Assembly: GCF_030730925.1 (NCBI RefSeq)
Contig: NZ_JAVAMB010000016.1
Coordinates: 1 to 64,000 of the forward strand
Length of the DNA: 64,000 nt
Reading direction: 5' to 3'
From: Flavobacterium sp. DG2-3
GTDB lineage: Bacteria > Bacteroidota > Bacteroidia > Flavobacteriales > Flavobacteriaceae
Part shown: positions 35,838 to 44,861 of the stretch, in pieces
Numbering within the stretch: position 1 is the stretch's first letter
Layout: every line of letters begins with the position of its first letter
Program-made: the position numbers and the translations under genes
The notes under the pieces: model-generated
What the model was told of the DNA's origin: nothing
What the model saw: the letters and a program-made list of their open reading frames with translations, nothing else
Database searches by the model: none

Positions 35838-36645
35838 GTAAATAATTATCAACAGCATTTCTCACGCTGCCGTATTTTTTTAATAATTCGGATCCTTCTT
35901 CATAAGAAACCGGAATTTCATCCATAATCATTTTTACGCCGCGGTCAACCAGTTTTATATTGCTTAACTGCATGTCGACCATTTTATTGCCTCTTACTTT
36001 TCCTAGCTGAATCATAGATGCGGTCGAAATCATGTTTAAAACGAGTTTCTGTGCAGTTCCAGCTTTCATTCTCGAACTTCCCGTTACAAATTCTGGTCCA
36101 ACCACAACTTCAATTGGAAACTGAGCAGTCAAAGCCAGCGGACTTCCAGCATTACAAGTAATACATCCTGTAACAATATTGTTTTGATTGCAAGTTTCTA
36201 AACCGCCTATAACATAAGGAGTAGTTCCAGAAGCTGCAATTCCGATTACAACGTCATTTTCTCCAATATTATGATTTTGTAGATCAATCCAAGCTTGCGT
36301 CGGATTGTCTTCTGCATTTTCTACTGCGCGTCGTATGGCTGTATCGCCGCCTGCAATAATACCATTTACTAAATCAAAAGGAACACCAAAAGTTGGCGGA
36401 CATTCAGAAGCATCAACAACACCAAGTCGGCCAGAAGTTCCAGCTCCGATATAAAACAATCTCCCGCCCAATTTTAATTTTGCAACAATCTGTGGTATTA
36501 AAGCTTCTATTTGCGGTAAAGCTTTCTCGACTGCATAAGGCACAGTTTTGTCTTCTTGGTTTATATTTGATAACAATTCATGAACAGACATTTTTTCTAA
36601 ATGTTCGTATTTCGATGATTGTTCTGTTGTTTTCGTAAATGTCAT
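35821..36645 (-). CDS. murQ: N-acetylmuramic acid 6-phosphate etherase
   Basis: A 274-residue SIS-domain lyase that cleaves the lactyl ether of N-acetylmuramate 6-phosphate to give GlcNAc-6-phosphate, part of cell-wall sugar recycling. Family motifs are YIGAGTSGRLGVVDASECPP (about 62-81), VIGIAASGTTPYVIGGL (about 128-144) and GSSRMKAGTAQKLVLNM (about 186-202). It is slightly shorter than the E. coli form. No anmK or transporter gene is adjacent. A promoter candidate lies upstream, and the small DUF6095 gene follows. Confidence 0.95.
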   Translation of the reverse strand: MTFTKTTEQSSKYEHLEKMSVHELLSNINQEDKTVPYAVEKALPQIEALIPQIVAKLKLGGRLFYIGAGTSGRLGVVDASECPPTFGVPFDLVNGIIAGGDTAIRRAVENAEDNPTQAWIDLQNHNIGENDVVIGIAASGTTPYVIGGLETCNQNNIVTGCITCNAGSPLALTAQFPIEVVVGPEFVTGSSRMKAGTAQKLVLNMISTASMIQLGKVRGNKMVDMQLSNIKLVDRGVKMIMDEIPVSYEEGSELLKKYGSVRNAVDNYLQGPKV

Positions 36646-36667
36646 TTTAATGTTATTTAGACGGGGT

Positions 36668-36700
36668 CAAAATTAATATTTTTTATCTCAATCTTGCAAA
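36668..36700 (-). promoter_or_regulatory. candidate promoter of murQ
   Basis: On the minus strand TTTG (36700-36697), 21 bases, then TAATTTTG (36675-36668). The spacing is one or two bases longer than usual. Confidence 0.5.
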
Positions 36701-36766
36701 GTCTCAGAGATTTAAAATCAATTTTTTTCTTCTATTTTTTCTCTACAAAGACGACTTTAATTGAGC

Positions 36767-36796
36767 TTTGTTACAAAAGCGAAAACATTATATTTG
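36767..36796 (+). promoter_or_regulatory. promoter of the AraC-type regulator
   Basis: TTTG at 36767-36770, 18 bases, then TATATTTG at 36789-36796, an exact TAnnTTTG. The start site would lie near 36802, about 14 bases before the ATG. Confidence 0.7.
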
Positions 36797-36815
36797 TTCA
36801 ATAATAAAAACTGGA

Positions 36816-37964
36816 ATGGATAAATTGGCATTTTTAGATAGCGTTGCCCGTATTGCTGTCTTTATTTCGTTATTGCTTGCACTTTTTTTACTTACAGTAA
36901 AAACGGAAAATAAATTAGCTAATAGATTATTTGCTTGTTTTATTATTTTCTCGGCTATTGATTTCAGTGGACTTTTAGCTTATTCATTTCCTTTAAAATA
37001 TATGGATCTGGAATTCTTTAGAAGTACAATATGTTTGCTCGAAATGCCTTTAATCTATTTGTATGTTTTGGCAGTCTGTTATTCTGATTTCAGATTAAAA
37101 TGGAAGCATTTAATTTACACGATTCCTTTTCTGGTTATGAATTTGGTTTTAATGCCGAGGATATATTTGAAATCGGGTCCCGAAAAAATGTATGCTTTAG
37201 AGAATTACAACTCTATGTTTGAGATTTATTTTTTTCAGATTTTAATCGAATTTCAATATTGGTTTTATATAATCAGCATTTTTTTGATTTTAAGGAAGTA
37301 TAAAAGAATTTATCTAGAAAATTACACCAATCCCAGTACTTCGACCTACAAATGGCTTTTTCAGATGAACTGTGTTTTTTTAGTAATGCATTCTATTACG
37401 GCTTCAAAAAATTTATTGCGCTATACAGCTTCGCGAGATATTTTTCTGTGGGGAAACGTGTTGATGGTCGTTATGGCTTTATGTGTAATCTGCTGGTTCG
37501 TCATGAAGGCCTTAAATCATCCGGAACTTTTTAGAGGGATCAATTCTAATTTGCAATTAACAAAAGAGTTTCTTTCTAAAGAAAATGAAGATAAAATCGA
37601 AAAAACAGTAGAGATTGAGGATAGCGCTATTTCGTCTCAAATTGCGACATTAAAACAATATATGGAAGAGAAAGAACCTTATCTGGATCCGTCACTTACC
37701 ATTCAGGAATTGGCAAATCAGATTGATATTCCGGTTCGAGATCTTTCGGTTTTGATCAATCACCATATGGATCAGCATTTTTTTGATTTTGTAAACGAAT
37801 ATCGCATTAAAAAAGCAATGCAAATTCTAAAAAATCCTGCTCAAAATGATCTCACGGTTTTAGAAATCTTGTATGAAGTCGGTTTTAATTCGAAATCATC
37901 ATTTAATACTTCTTTCAAAAAACATACAAATTTAACCCCGACAGCATACCGAAACGCTTCATAA
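36816..37964 (+). CDS. membrane-bound AraC-family transcription regulator
   Basis: A 382-residue regulator. The first 235 residues hold about seven hydrophobic helices, and the rest is cytoplasmic with a typical AraC double helix-turn-helix (about 280-382: LTIQELANQIDIPVRDLSVLIN, shown from LTIQELANQ, and VLEILYEVGFNSKSSFNTSFKKH, shown from VGFNSKSSFNTSF). Such proteins in Bacteroidota probably sense a signal in the membrane and act on nearby genes. The outer-membrane receptor gene downstream is a possible target. I start at MDKLAFLDS, just after the promoter. Confidence 0.9.
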   Translation: MDKLAFLDSVARIAVFISLLLALFLLTVKTENKLANRLFACFIIFSAIDFSGLLAYSFPLKYMDLEFFRSTICLLEMPLIYLYVLAVCYSDFRLKWKHLIYTIPFLVMNLVLMPRIYLKSGPEKMYALENYNSMFEIYFFQILIEFQYWFYIISIFLILRKYKRIYLENYTNPSTSTYKWLFQMNCVFLVMHSITASKNLLRYTASRDIFLWGNVLMVVMALCVICWFVMKALNHPELFRGINSNLQLTKEFLSKENEDKIEKTVEIEDSAISSQIATLKQYMEEKEPYLDPSLTIQELANQIDIPVRDLSVLINHHMDQHFFDFVNEYRIKKAMQILKNPAQNDLTVLEILYEVGFNSKSSFNTSFKKHTNLTPTAYRNAS

Positions 37965-38000
37965 TAAAGGGTTTGTAAAAAGTCGAACGTTGTACGAAAT

Positions 38001-38046
38001 AAAGTCGAACCGATTTCTTAAGCAGAAATTGGTTCGACTTTTTTTT
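38001..38046 (+). terminator. strong terminator after the regulator gene
   Basis: A long stem AAAGTCGAACC.../...GGTTCGACTTT with a 20-base inner loop region and a run of eight T residues. It separates the regulator from the receptor gene. Confidence 0.92.
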
Positions 38047-38116
38047 GTCGGTCGCATACGCGGATTTTCTAAGGCAATTTTGCTTCAAATTAATCAAACA
38101 AGTAAAATTAGAAATC

Positions 38117-40504
38117 ATGAAAAAATTACCTCTTTTAATCTTTTTGGTATTGCCACTATTTTGTTTAGCACAATCGACATTTAAATTAAAGGGAAAAATA
38201 GCCAGCGAAACAAAGTTTTTAGAATGGGCTGAAGTTTCAATCTTAAATGAAGAAGGAAAAATTATTACTGGGACAACAAGTAAAGCTGATGGCTCTTTTG
38301 AAATTGATCTTAAAAAAGGGTTGTATAGAATAGAAATCAGCCTCTTAGGTTTTACGGATCTTGAAAAAGAGATTTCAGTAGAAAAAGACATCGATTTAGG
38401 AACTGTAATTCTCAAAGAAACCACAACAAATTTAGTAGAAGTTGTGGTACAATCTAAAAAGAAAACTATCGAACAAAAAACAGATCGTTTGATCTATAAT
38501 CTGGAAAACAATGTAGCCAATGTTGGAGGAGATGCTTTAAGTGCGATAAATACTGCTCCTGGAGTTGTGGTTCAAAATAATACAATTAATATATTAGGGA
38601 AAGGAACTTCAAGAGTTATGATTGACGGAAGGATTATTGAATTAACGGGCGAAGAATTGAATAATTTTTTGAAATCAATTTCGGCGGCGGATATTAAGAA
38701 TATTGAAATTATAAGTAATCCGCCTGCAAAATATGAAGCTGATGGATTTGGCGGACTAATTAATATTGTGATGAAAAAAGGCGTTCGTGATTCTTGGAAG
38801 AATTCGACAACGGTTTCTTACGATCAGAATAAATACGGAATTTTTACTTTGAGAGATAATTTCTTTTACAGCAAAAATAAATTTCGTTTGTCGGCAAGCG
38901 TTAATGGAAAAACGGGATATAAAAATGTAGATGAAATCTCGGACGTTTATTTTGAGGATGGACTTTCGAATTTGAATGCGAGAACAAAAGCAAAAAACGA
39001 AAACTTATCAGGAAAATTGGCTTTGGATTATGATTTTTCTGAAAAAACTACGGTTGGCTTTCAAATTTTAAATGATAGAAATAATCCTGATTTTCAATCA
39101 GATATTGTGGTTAAAAAGTACAATGCGCAAAATCAATTGCAAAATTACATTGTCAATAACAGTTTTGCAGACAGGGCATCGGGCAATCAAACCTACAATG
39201 CGCATTTGATTACAAAATTGGATACGTTAAACCGAAAATTATCATTTGATGTGGATTATTTTAACTACAACTCAAAATTTGATCGTGAGTTTACTGCAAA
39301 TAATTATTTAGCAGATGGATCTTTTGTCGATGTGAATCAGTCCGGAAGAAACATTTCGAATCAGGATATTGATAATTTGAGTTTTAAGGCAGATATGGAA
39401 CATCCGCTTCAGTCAATGAATTTATCGTATGGAGCTAAAGTGAGCTTTACAAATAGCATAAGCGATGTGCTTTTTTATGATACAATTACTGGAACTCCAG
39501 TATTAGATCCCAATCAGTCGAACCGTTTTAAATACACCGAAAATAATCAGGCAGTTTATATTAACGGAGATAAAAAAATAAACGAAAAATGGAAACTTCA
39601 ATTGGGATTGCGACTTGAAAACACAGAAACTACTGGATTTTCTGAAACACTGAATCAAGAAACGGCAAATAATTATTTGAAATTGTTTCCAACCTTTTTT
39701 GCTTCATACAAAAAGAATGATAATAATACTTTTAGTTTGAATTATGGAAAAAGAATCAACAGACCTCGTTTTGATTTACTAAATCCGTTCCGAATTTATA
39801 TTAGCAGTAACAGCTATGCAGAAGGAAATCCGTTTTTGAAGCCTTCTTTTAGTGATAATTTTGAGTTTGCCCATTCGTATAAAGAAATTTTAAGAACAAG
39901 TGTTTTTGTAAACCTGATTACAGATGGTTATGGCGTTTTATTTACTTCAAACCCAGAAACAAGTACGCAAATCATTACACGTGACAATTATTTTAAAAGT
40001 TTGAATTACGGTGTTGGCGAAAGCTATTCGGCGAGTTTTGCAGAGTGGTGGCAGAGCGAAAATTCATTGTATTTTTTAGGTGCAAAAACAGACTTTATTA
40101 AAGACATCAATGCAACGCCATCGAACAGTTTGCAAATTGATTTTACGACTAATAATACTTTTGTATTAAGAAAAAATACGAAGCTTCAAATTGATTTTAA
40201 TTACAGTACGCCTTTTAAAAGCGGTTTGTATGAAATAGGTTATGCCTCAAGTTTTAATATTGGATTCAAACAGGATTTGTTGAATAAAACGCTTCAAATT
40301 GCACTTCTGGCCAATGATATTTTTAATACATCTTATTTAAAAGATTTCACCTCGGTTGTCAATGGCGTAAAGCAAGTGTACAGCAATAACGAAAGCAATC
40401 GATTTGTGCGTTTGTCTGTAATTTACAATTTTGGAAATAAAAAGATAAACGTGAAGGAACGTAATTTTGGTAATCAAGAAGAGAGAAAGAGGGTTTCTAA
40501 TTAG
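38117..40504 (+). CDS. outer-membrane beta-barrel family receptor (TonB-dependent type)
   Basis: A 795-residue outer-membrane protein. It has a signal peptide (MKKLPLLIFLVLPLFCLAQ), a carboxypeptidase-regulatory-like domain (about 22-100), a plug-like domain (about 105-220, with GDALSAINTAPGVVVQNNTI and PPAKYEADGFGGLINIVMKKG) and a barrel of the outer-membrane beta-barrel family (PF14905-like, about 370-780, with FSLNYGKRINRPRFDLLNPF). The ligand is unknown. The start is the signal-peptide ATG, because the frame runs on upstream through terminator DNA. It follows the AraC-type regulator, which may control it. Confidence 0.87.
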   Translation: MKKLPLLIFLVLPLFCLAQSTFKLKGKIASETKFLEWAEVSILNEEGKIITGTTSKADGSFEIDLKKGLYRIEISLLGFTDLEKEISVEKDIDLGTVILKETTTNLVEVVVQSKKKTIEQKTDRLIYNLENNVANVGGDALSAINTAPGVVVQNNTINILGKGTSRVMIDGRIIELTGEELNNFLKSISAADIKNIEIISNPPAKYEADGFGGLINIVMKKGVRDSWKNSTTVSYDQNKYGIFTLRDNFFYSKNKFRLSASVNGKTGYKNVDEISDVYFEDGLSNLNARTKAKNENLSGKLALDYDFSEKTTVGFQILNDRNNPDFQSDIVVKKYNAQNQLQNYIVNNSFADRASGNQTYNAHLITKLDTLNRKLSFDVDYFNYNSKFDREFTANNYLADGSFVDVNQSGRNISNQDIDNLSFKADMEHPLQSMNLSYGAKVSFTNSISDVLFYDTITGTPVLDPNQSNRFKYTENNQAVYINGDKKINEKWKLQLGLRLENTETTGFSETLNQETANNYLKLFPTFFASYKKNDNNTFSLNYGKRINRPRFDLLNPFRIYISSNSYAEGNPFLKPSFSDNFEFAHSYKEILRTSVFVNLITDGYGVLFTSNPETSTQIITRDNYFKSLNYGVGESYSASFAEWWQSENSLYFLGAKTDFIKDINATPSNSLQIDFTTNNTFVLRKNTKLQIDFNYSTPFKSGLYEIGYASSFNIGFKQDLLNKTLQIALLANDIFNTSYLKDFTSVVNGVKQVYSNNESNRFVRLSVIYNFGNKKINVKERNFGNQEERKRVSN

Positions 40505-40555
40505 ATAATGTGTCAATTTGAAAATTAGATAATGATAATTGAAATGTGAATATTT

Positions 40556-40672
40556 TGGGTGTGACCACATTTACAAAAGGCGCTATTTAACAAACCGCTT
40601 ATGTGCGCCTTTCGTAAATGCGGTCGGGCTATCCGCTCCGCTGCGGCGGATTGCTACTATCCCTCACACGAA
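40556..40672. repeat. large stem-loop intergenic element
   Basis: The arm CATTTACAAAAGGCGC (40568-40583) pairs with GCGCCTTTCGTAAATG (40605-40620) with one mismatch. It is followed by CGGGCTATCCGCTCCGCTGC and a CCGC/GCGG palindrome, and ends CCCTCACACG. The sequence GGCTATCCGC resembles the inner part of the AGGAGCTAAT elements, so the two may be related. Its role is unknown. Confidence 0.8.
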
Positions 40673-40680
40673 AAATCAAT

Positions 40681-40784
40681 AATGAGAAAATTAGTCAATT
40701 AGATAATTAGTCAATTAGATAATGAGTCAATGAGATAATGAGTCAATGAGAATTATCTAATTATCAAATTGACTAATTATCTAA
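40681..40784. repeat. AGTCAATTAGATAATG short tandem repeats with inverted partner
   Basis: Several copies of a 17- to 18-base unit around GTCAATTAGATAAT and GTCAATGAGATAAT lie at 40681-40750. The reverse-complement form ATTATCTAATTATCAAATTG follows at 40751-40784, directly before the ZIP gene stop. The array can fold on itself. A similar fragment lies right after the receptor stop (40507-40535). Confidence 0.8.
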
Positions 40785-41453
40785 TTATAAAAAGAAAGCT
40801 AGTAAAATTCCCAAAACAATCATCGAGACCTTAGCAATGTTGAATTTATGTCCTTCGCTGCTTTCGAAAATGATTGTTGATGAAATATGGAATAAAATAC
40901 CAATTACAATGGCTGTTATTTCAGTATAATATTTGTTTAAAAAAGGCAAATATTCAGAAGCCACAGTTCCTAGCGGTGTCATGATGGCAAAAGTCAGCAT
41001 GAAGGCAAAAATGGCTTTTTTGTTTAAATCGGCATTAATGAAAAATGTCGTTAAGATAACGGCAATAGGCAAGTGGTGAATCGCGATTCCGATTGCTAAA
41101 CCATGATGGTGACTTACAGGGAAACCTTCTAAAAAAGCGTGAATGCACAAACTGATAAATAAAAGCCACGGAATCTGAGACATTTTTGCATGCCCGTGAA
41201 CGTGTCCGTGTTCGGCGCCTTTTGAGAAAAATTCCAGAATAATCTGGAATAAAATTCCTATCATAATAAAAATTCCGATACTATGATTGTGCGATTCGTA
41301 AACCTCTGGCAAAAGATGCATTACGGTTAGAGACAATAAAAAAGAACCGCTGAAAGCCAGCAGTAATTTTAAATTGGTTTTGTTGTTTGGTTTTATAAAC
41401 AAAGCCACGCTATATCCTAAAAGTACAGAAAATAAGGGTAGTAAATAATTCAT
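40785..41453 (-). CDS. ZIP-family divalent metal transporter
   Basis: A 222-residue inner-membrane protein with about seven hydrophobic helices. A His-rich loop (GAEHGHVHGHAKM, about 78-90) and the helix pair with HAFLEGFPVSHHHGLAIGIAIHHLP (shown in part as HAFLEGFPVSHHHG and IAIHHLP) form the metal path of ZIP proteins. Zinc or another divalent cation is the likely substrate. It is shorter than classical ZupT. No regulator site is visible in the leader. Confidence 0.9.
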   Translation of the reverse strand: MNYLLPLFSVLLGYSVALFIKPNNKTNLKLLLAFSGSFLLSLTVMHLLPEVYESHNHSIGIFIMIGILFQIILEFFSKGAEHGHVHGHAKMSQIPWLLFISLCIHAFLEGFPVSHHHGLAIGIAIHHLPIAVILTTFFINADLNKKAIFAFMLTFAIMTPLGTVASEYLPFLNKYYTEITAIVIGILFHISSTIIFESSEGHKFNIAKVSMIVLGILLAFFL

Positions 41454-41566
41454 TCTTTTTGTTTAAAACAGAAATTATTTTATAAAAATATAAAAATACT
41501 AGTGATTTTCTTAACATGTAGAAGATAGTTTCTATGTGTTAAAATATTCTTTGGTGTAAATGAATT

Positions 41567-42331
41567 CTATTTAAAAATCATGATTAATCTTTCACTTTCT
41601 GTTTTATGGAATTTTTTGAGTTTGTAATCTCCAAAAATGTCTAGAAGGAAAATTCCCGCTTCGTCCATTAAATCTTGAAAGTCTTTCAAAGTTAGTGCTT
41701 TTACTTTCTCTGTAAAATGATATTTTCGGCCTTGGTCTTCAAAATCAATTTCTTTTAAAATATGTCCGTCTTCAACATATCTTTTGATGTGAAAATCGAT
41801 ATCATCAACGGTTTTTATCTCTTCAGGAACCAGATTTTCAATAACGTTTGCCACGTTCATAAAATCAATAACGGCAAACCCATATTCAGACAAGCTTTCT
41901 TTAATTGCTTTTAAAGTCGTAAGGTTGTCATCATCACTTTCGAAATAGCCAAAACTGGTGAAAAGATTGAAAATAGCATCAAATTTTTCTTCAAAAGGCT
42001 CGCGCATGTCGTGCACTTTAAAATGAAGTGTTTCGTTGCTGTTTTTGCTAGCTTCGGCAATACTGTTCTCAGACAAATCGGCTCCTAAAACATCGTAGCC
42101 CAATTGATTTAAATAAATAGAATGACGGCCTTTTCCGCATGCTAAATCCAAAACTTTTGCTTTCTCAGGCAAGTTAAGATAATGCGTTAAATTGTCCATG
42201 AAAATTTGAGCTTCACGATAATTTCGATCCTTATAAAGAATGTGATAATATGGCGTATCAAACCATGAAGAATACCAGTTTTGATTGTCGTCTTCTTGAT
42301 TCGGGATGGATTCGTTATGCTTTTGAGACAT
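41567..42331 (-). CDS. class I SAM-dependent methyltransferase
   Basis: A 254-residue enzyme with a Rossmann methyltransferase core. The SAM-binding motif I is KVLDLACGKGRHSIYLNQ (about 58-75), followed by the acidic motif II VLGADLSENS and NLFTSFGYFESDDDN. The N-terminal NWYSSWFDTPYYHILYKDR segment is typical of a Bacteroidota subgroup whose substrate is unknown. It is divergent from the RNA methyltransferase gene, with facing promoter elements 3 bases apart. Confidence 0.88.
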   Translation of the reverse strand: MSQKHNESIPNQEDDNQNWYSSWFDTPYYHILYKDRNYREAQIFMDNLTHYLNLPEKAKVLDLACGKGRHSIYLNQLGYDVLGADLSENSIAEASKNSNETLHFKVHDMREPFEEKFDAIFNLFTSFGYFESDDDNLTTLKAIKESLSEYGFAVIDFMNVANVIENLVPEEIKTVDDIDFHIKRYVEDGHILKEIDFEDQGRKYHFTEKVKALTLKDFQDLMDEAGIFLLDIFGDYKLKKFHKTESERLIMIFK

Positions 42332-42361
42332 TTATTCTATTTCAATTAATTCAAAGTCCGG

Positions 42362-42380
42362 CAAATTTAGTGTATTTTTG
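42362..42380. promoter_or_regulatory. back-to-back -7 elements between two methyltransferase genes
   Basis: TAAATTTG on the minus strand (42369-42362) and TATTTTTG on the plus strand (42373-42380) both match TAnnTTTG and are three bases apart. The -33 elements are weak on both sides. Confidence 0.5.
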
Positions 42381-42442
42381 CCGAAAAATAACTATTTCGC
42401 TATCATAGGTAACAGCGATTGGCTTTTTTTAATTGAAAAGAA

Positions 42443-43606
42443 ATGGAAGAAAATTTTAAAATGATTGCCAAATGTTTTTTTGGCTTTGAAGAAATATTAG
42501 AAAACGAATTGCGCGCACTTGGGGCTCAGGATGTTGAAAAAGGTGTGAGAATGGTGAGCTTTAAAGGAGATAAAGGTTTTATGTATAAAGCCAATTTATC
42601 TTTGCGTACTGCACTTAAAGTCTTAAAACCAATTTATTCTTTTAGAGCCAATAATGAGCAGGCTTTGTACAAAGGTATTTCGGGTATGAACTGGTCGAAA
42701 TATTTAAATGCCAATCAGACCTTTGTGATCGATGCAACGGTGCATTCTACTTATTTCAATCATTCTGAATTTGTTTCTCAGAAATGTAAAGATGCGATTG
42801 TAGACCAGTTTAGAGAAAGAACGGGACAAAGACCAAGTATCGATAAACAGCATCCAGATTTACGTATTAATATCCATATCGATAGAGATCAGGTTTCTGT
42901 CGCTTTAGATACTTCTGGAGCTTCACTTCATCAGCGTGGTTATAGAACGGCTACCAATATTGCGCCTATTAATGAGGTTTTGGCGGCTGGAATTCTTTTA
43001 TTGTCAGGCTGGGACGGACAAACTCATTTTCTAGACCCAATGTGCGGTTCTGGAACTTTCTTGGCAGAAGCGGCAATGATTGCCTGCAACATTCCAGCAA
43101 ACATCAACAGAAAAGAATTTGCTTTTGAAAAATGGAAAGATTGGGACAATGATCTTTTTGATACTATTGTTGACAGTTTAATGAAAAAAACGAGAGAGTT
43201 TCATTATACGATTAAAGGTTATGACAAAGCGCCAAGTGCTGTCAGTAAAGCCAAAGACAATATTAGAAATGCCAATTTAGAGGATTATATTTCTATACAC
43301 GAAGAAAATTTCTTTGATACAGAAAAAGAAACAGAAGGTAAACTGCATATTGTTTTCAATCCGCCTTATGATGAGCGTTTAGATATCCACATGGAAAGAT
43401 TCTACGCTAGTATTGGAGACACTTTAAAGAAAAATTATCCAGGAACAAACGCTTGGTTTATTACAGCCAATCTAGAAGCCTTAAAATTCGTAGGATTAAA
43501 ACCTTCAAGAAAAATCAAACTTTTCAACGGAAGTCTTGAAGCACGTTTGGTAAAATACGAAATGTACGAAGGAAGTAAGAGAACGAAATTTCAGGTTTCT
43601 GAATAG
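42443..43606 (+). CDS. THUMP-domain 23S rRNA guanine-N2 methyltransferase (RlmL N-part-like)
   Basis: A 387-residue RNA methyltransferase. The N-terminal THUMP RNA-binding domain is about residues 45-155 (with THSTYF-type AFVIDATVHSTYFNHS, shown in part). The methyltransferase core has motif I FLDPMCGSGTFLAEAAMIA (about 191-209) and the catalytic NPPYDERL (about 298-305). By family it methylates a guanine in 23S rRNA (RlmL/RlmK-type G2445 activity). The RlmK half of the E. coli fusion protein is absent, as is usual in Bacteroidota. Confidence 0.9.
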   Translation: MEENFKMIAKCFFGFEEILENELRALGAQDVEKGVRMVSFKGDKGFMYKANLSLRTALKVLKPIYSFRANNEQALYKGISGMNWSKYLNANQTFVIDATVHSTYFNHSEFVSQKCKDAIVDQFRERTGQRPSIDKQHPDLRINIHIDRDQVSVALDTSGASLHQRGYRTATNIAPINEVLAAGILLLSGWDGQTHFLDPMCGSGTFLAEAAMIACNIPANINRKEFAFEKWKDWDNDLFDTIVDSLMKKTREFHYTIKGYDKAPSAVSKAKDNIRNANLEDYISIHEENFFDTEKETEGKLHIVFNPPYDERLDIHMERFYASIGDTLKKNYPGTNAWFITANLEALKFVGLKPSRKIKLFNGSLEARLVKYEMYEGSKRTKFQVSE

Positions 43607-43758
43607 TGACAAAGAAACAAAGGTTCAAAGAGGCAAAGTGAAAACTTTGTCTTGAAAATTTGATTTTTAAAAATATAATTAACTAATAGTTCAGATGTTT
43701 AAAGTTTAAGAAGCAAAAGAAAAACTTTGCCTCTTTGAACCTTTGTAACTTTGCAACT
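43606..43758. repeat. octamer array N3-CAAAG, inverted pair
   Basis: The left arm (43606-43640) reads GTGACAAAG, AAACAAAG, GTTCAAAG, AGGCAAAG. The right arm (43725-43758), read as the reverse complement, is TTGCAAAG, TTACAAAG, GTTCAAAG, AGGCAAAG. About 23 bases are perfectly complementary between the arms. It fills the gap between the rRNA methyltransferase and the small membrane gene. Confidence 0.9.
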
Positions 43759-43771
43759 TAAAATAAAAAAC

Positions 43772-44008
43772 ATGTCAAAACTACAACTACGAGCTTTTTT
43801 ATATCAATTAGCAGCTTTTGCAATCTTGTTTATTGCATTTCGATTTTTAATTGCGGCTTATACAGGATTAACTGGAATCTGGATTCCGCTGACGGCTTTT
43901 GTAATTGGAACTATTGTTGGGCCTAAATTTCAAGCTGTGAGAACCAAAGATGGTGAAAAGCTTTTTATGAAATGGCTTTTTATAAAAGGAATCAAAGAAA
44001 TTCAATAA
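43772..44008 (+). CDS. small two-helix membrane protein
   Basis: A 78-residue protein with two hydrophobic helices (about 5-27 and 31-52) and a basic C-terminal tail (GPKFQAVRTKDGEKLFMKWL). No family is recognised with certainty. I use the ATG giving MSKLQLRAFL, because the residues upstream come from the octamer repeat. The racemase gene follows 15 bases later, so the two may be co-expressed. Confidence 0.75.
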   Translation: MSKLQLRAFLYQLAAFAILFIAFRFLIAAYTGLTGIWIPLTAFVIGTIVGPKFQAVRTKDGEKLFMKWLFIKGIKEIQ

Positions 44009-44023
44009 TATAAAAATGGTTAT

Positions 44024-44716
44024 ATGAGGAAAATTGGACTTATTGGCGGAATCAGCTGGGTTTCTACATCAGATTATTATACTTTAATAAATAAAGGAAT
44101 CAATGAAAAACTCGGTGGACTAAATTTCTCTGAGTGTCTAATTTACTCTTTTAATTATGCCGATATTAAAAAGAATAACGATGCCAACGATTGGGATTCG
44201 ACTTTTACGATGCTTTTCAAAGCTGCAGAAGTTTTAAAATCGGGCGGGGCACAAGCTATTGTTTTATGTGCCAATACCATGCATTTAATTGCTGATAGAC
44301 TACAGCAAGAAATTGGTATTCCTCTTATTCATATTGCAGAAGAAACAGCAATAGAAATCCAGAAAAAAGAAATCAAAAAAGTAGGTTTGCTGGGAACGAA
44401 ATTTACAATGGAATTAGATTTCTTTAAAGACAAACTTGCCGAGAAAGGAATTGAAACTATAATTCCAGAAAGTGAAGAAGTGAAAGATTTTATTCACTAC
44501 ACTATTTTTGAAGAATTAGGAAGAGGAATTGCAACCGAGGAAACGAAAAAACGCTATCTGGAAATTGCAAACGAATTAATCAAAAACGGAGCAGAAGGCA
44601 TTATTTTAGGATGCACCGAAATTCCGCTTGTAATAAAAGAAGGCGATTTAATTGTTCCTATTTTTGACACTACTTTAATACATACAAAAGCAGCGATTAA
44701 CTTTCAGTTAGCTTGA
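44024..44716 (+). CDS. aspartate/glutamate racemase family protein
   Basis: A 230-residue PLP-independent racemase of the two-cysteine type. The N-terminal MRKIGLIGGISWVSTSDYY carries the substrate loop. The two catalytic Cys are in VLCANTMHLIAD (about 86) and LGCTEIPLVI (about 196). It interconverts L- and D-amino acids, probably aspartate or another acidic amino acid. It is not the cell-wall MurI, which has a different motif set. A terminator follows. Confidence 0.92.
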   Translation: MRKIGLIGGISWVSTSDYYTLINKGINEKLGGLNFSECLIYSFNYADIKKNNDANDWDSTFTMLFKAAEVLKSGGAQAIVLCANTMHLIADRLQQEIGIPLIHIAEETAIEIQKKEIKKVGLLGTKFTMELDFFKDKLAEKGIETIIPESEEVKDFIHYTIFEELGRGIATEETKKRYLEIANELIKNGAEGIILGCTEIPLVIKEGDLIVPIFDTTLIHTKAAINFQLA

Positions 44717-44720
44717 AAAA

Positions 44721-44853
44721 AGGTGATAAGGTCCTAAGATGCTAAGGTTCTAAGTTTTCTTTTAGTGTCGTAAAACAGAAAAGCCTCAAATTCAATTTCT
44801 TGAATTTGAGGCTTTTTTGCTTAGTTCCTTAGCACCTTAGTATCTTAGTAGCT
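44721..44853. repeat. octamer array N3-CTAAG, inverted pair around a terminator
   Basis: The left arm (44721-44755) has GTCCTAAG, ATGCTAAG, GTTCTAAG. The right arm (44819-44853) has the complementary CTTAGTTC, CTTAGCAC, CTTAGTAT, CTTAGTAG. Between them sits the hairpin at 44779-44816. The arrangement is the same as at 4491-4690. Confidence 0.88.
44779..44818. terminator. bidirectional terminator
   Basis: A perfect stem AAAAGCCTCAAATTCAA/TTGAATTTGAGGCTTTT with a T run on the plus side and an A-rich flank on the other. It lies between convergent genes (stops at 44716 and 44862). Confidence 0.93.
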
Positions 44854-44861
44854 AAAAAAAA

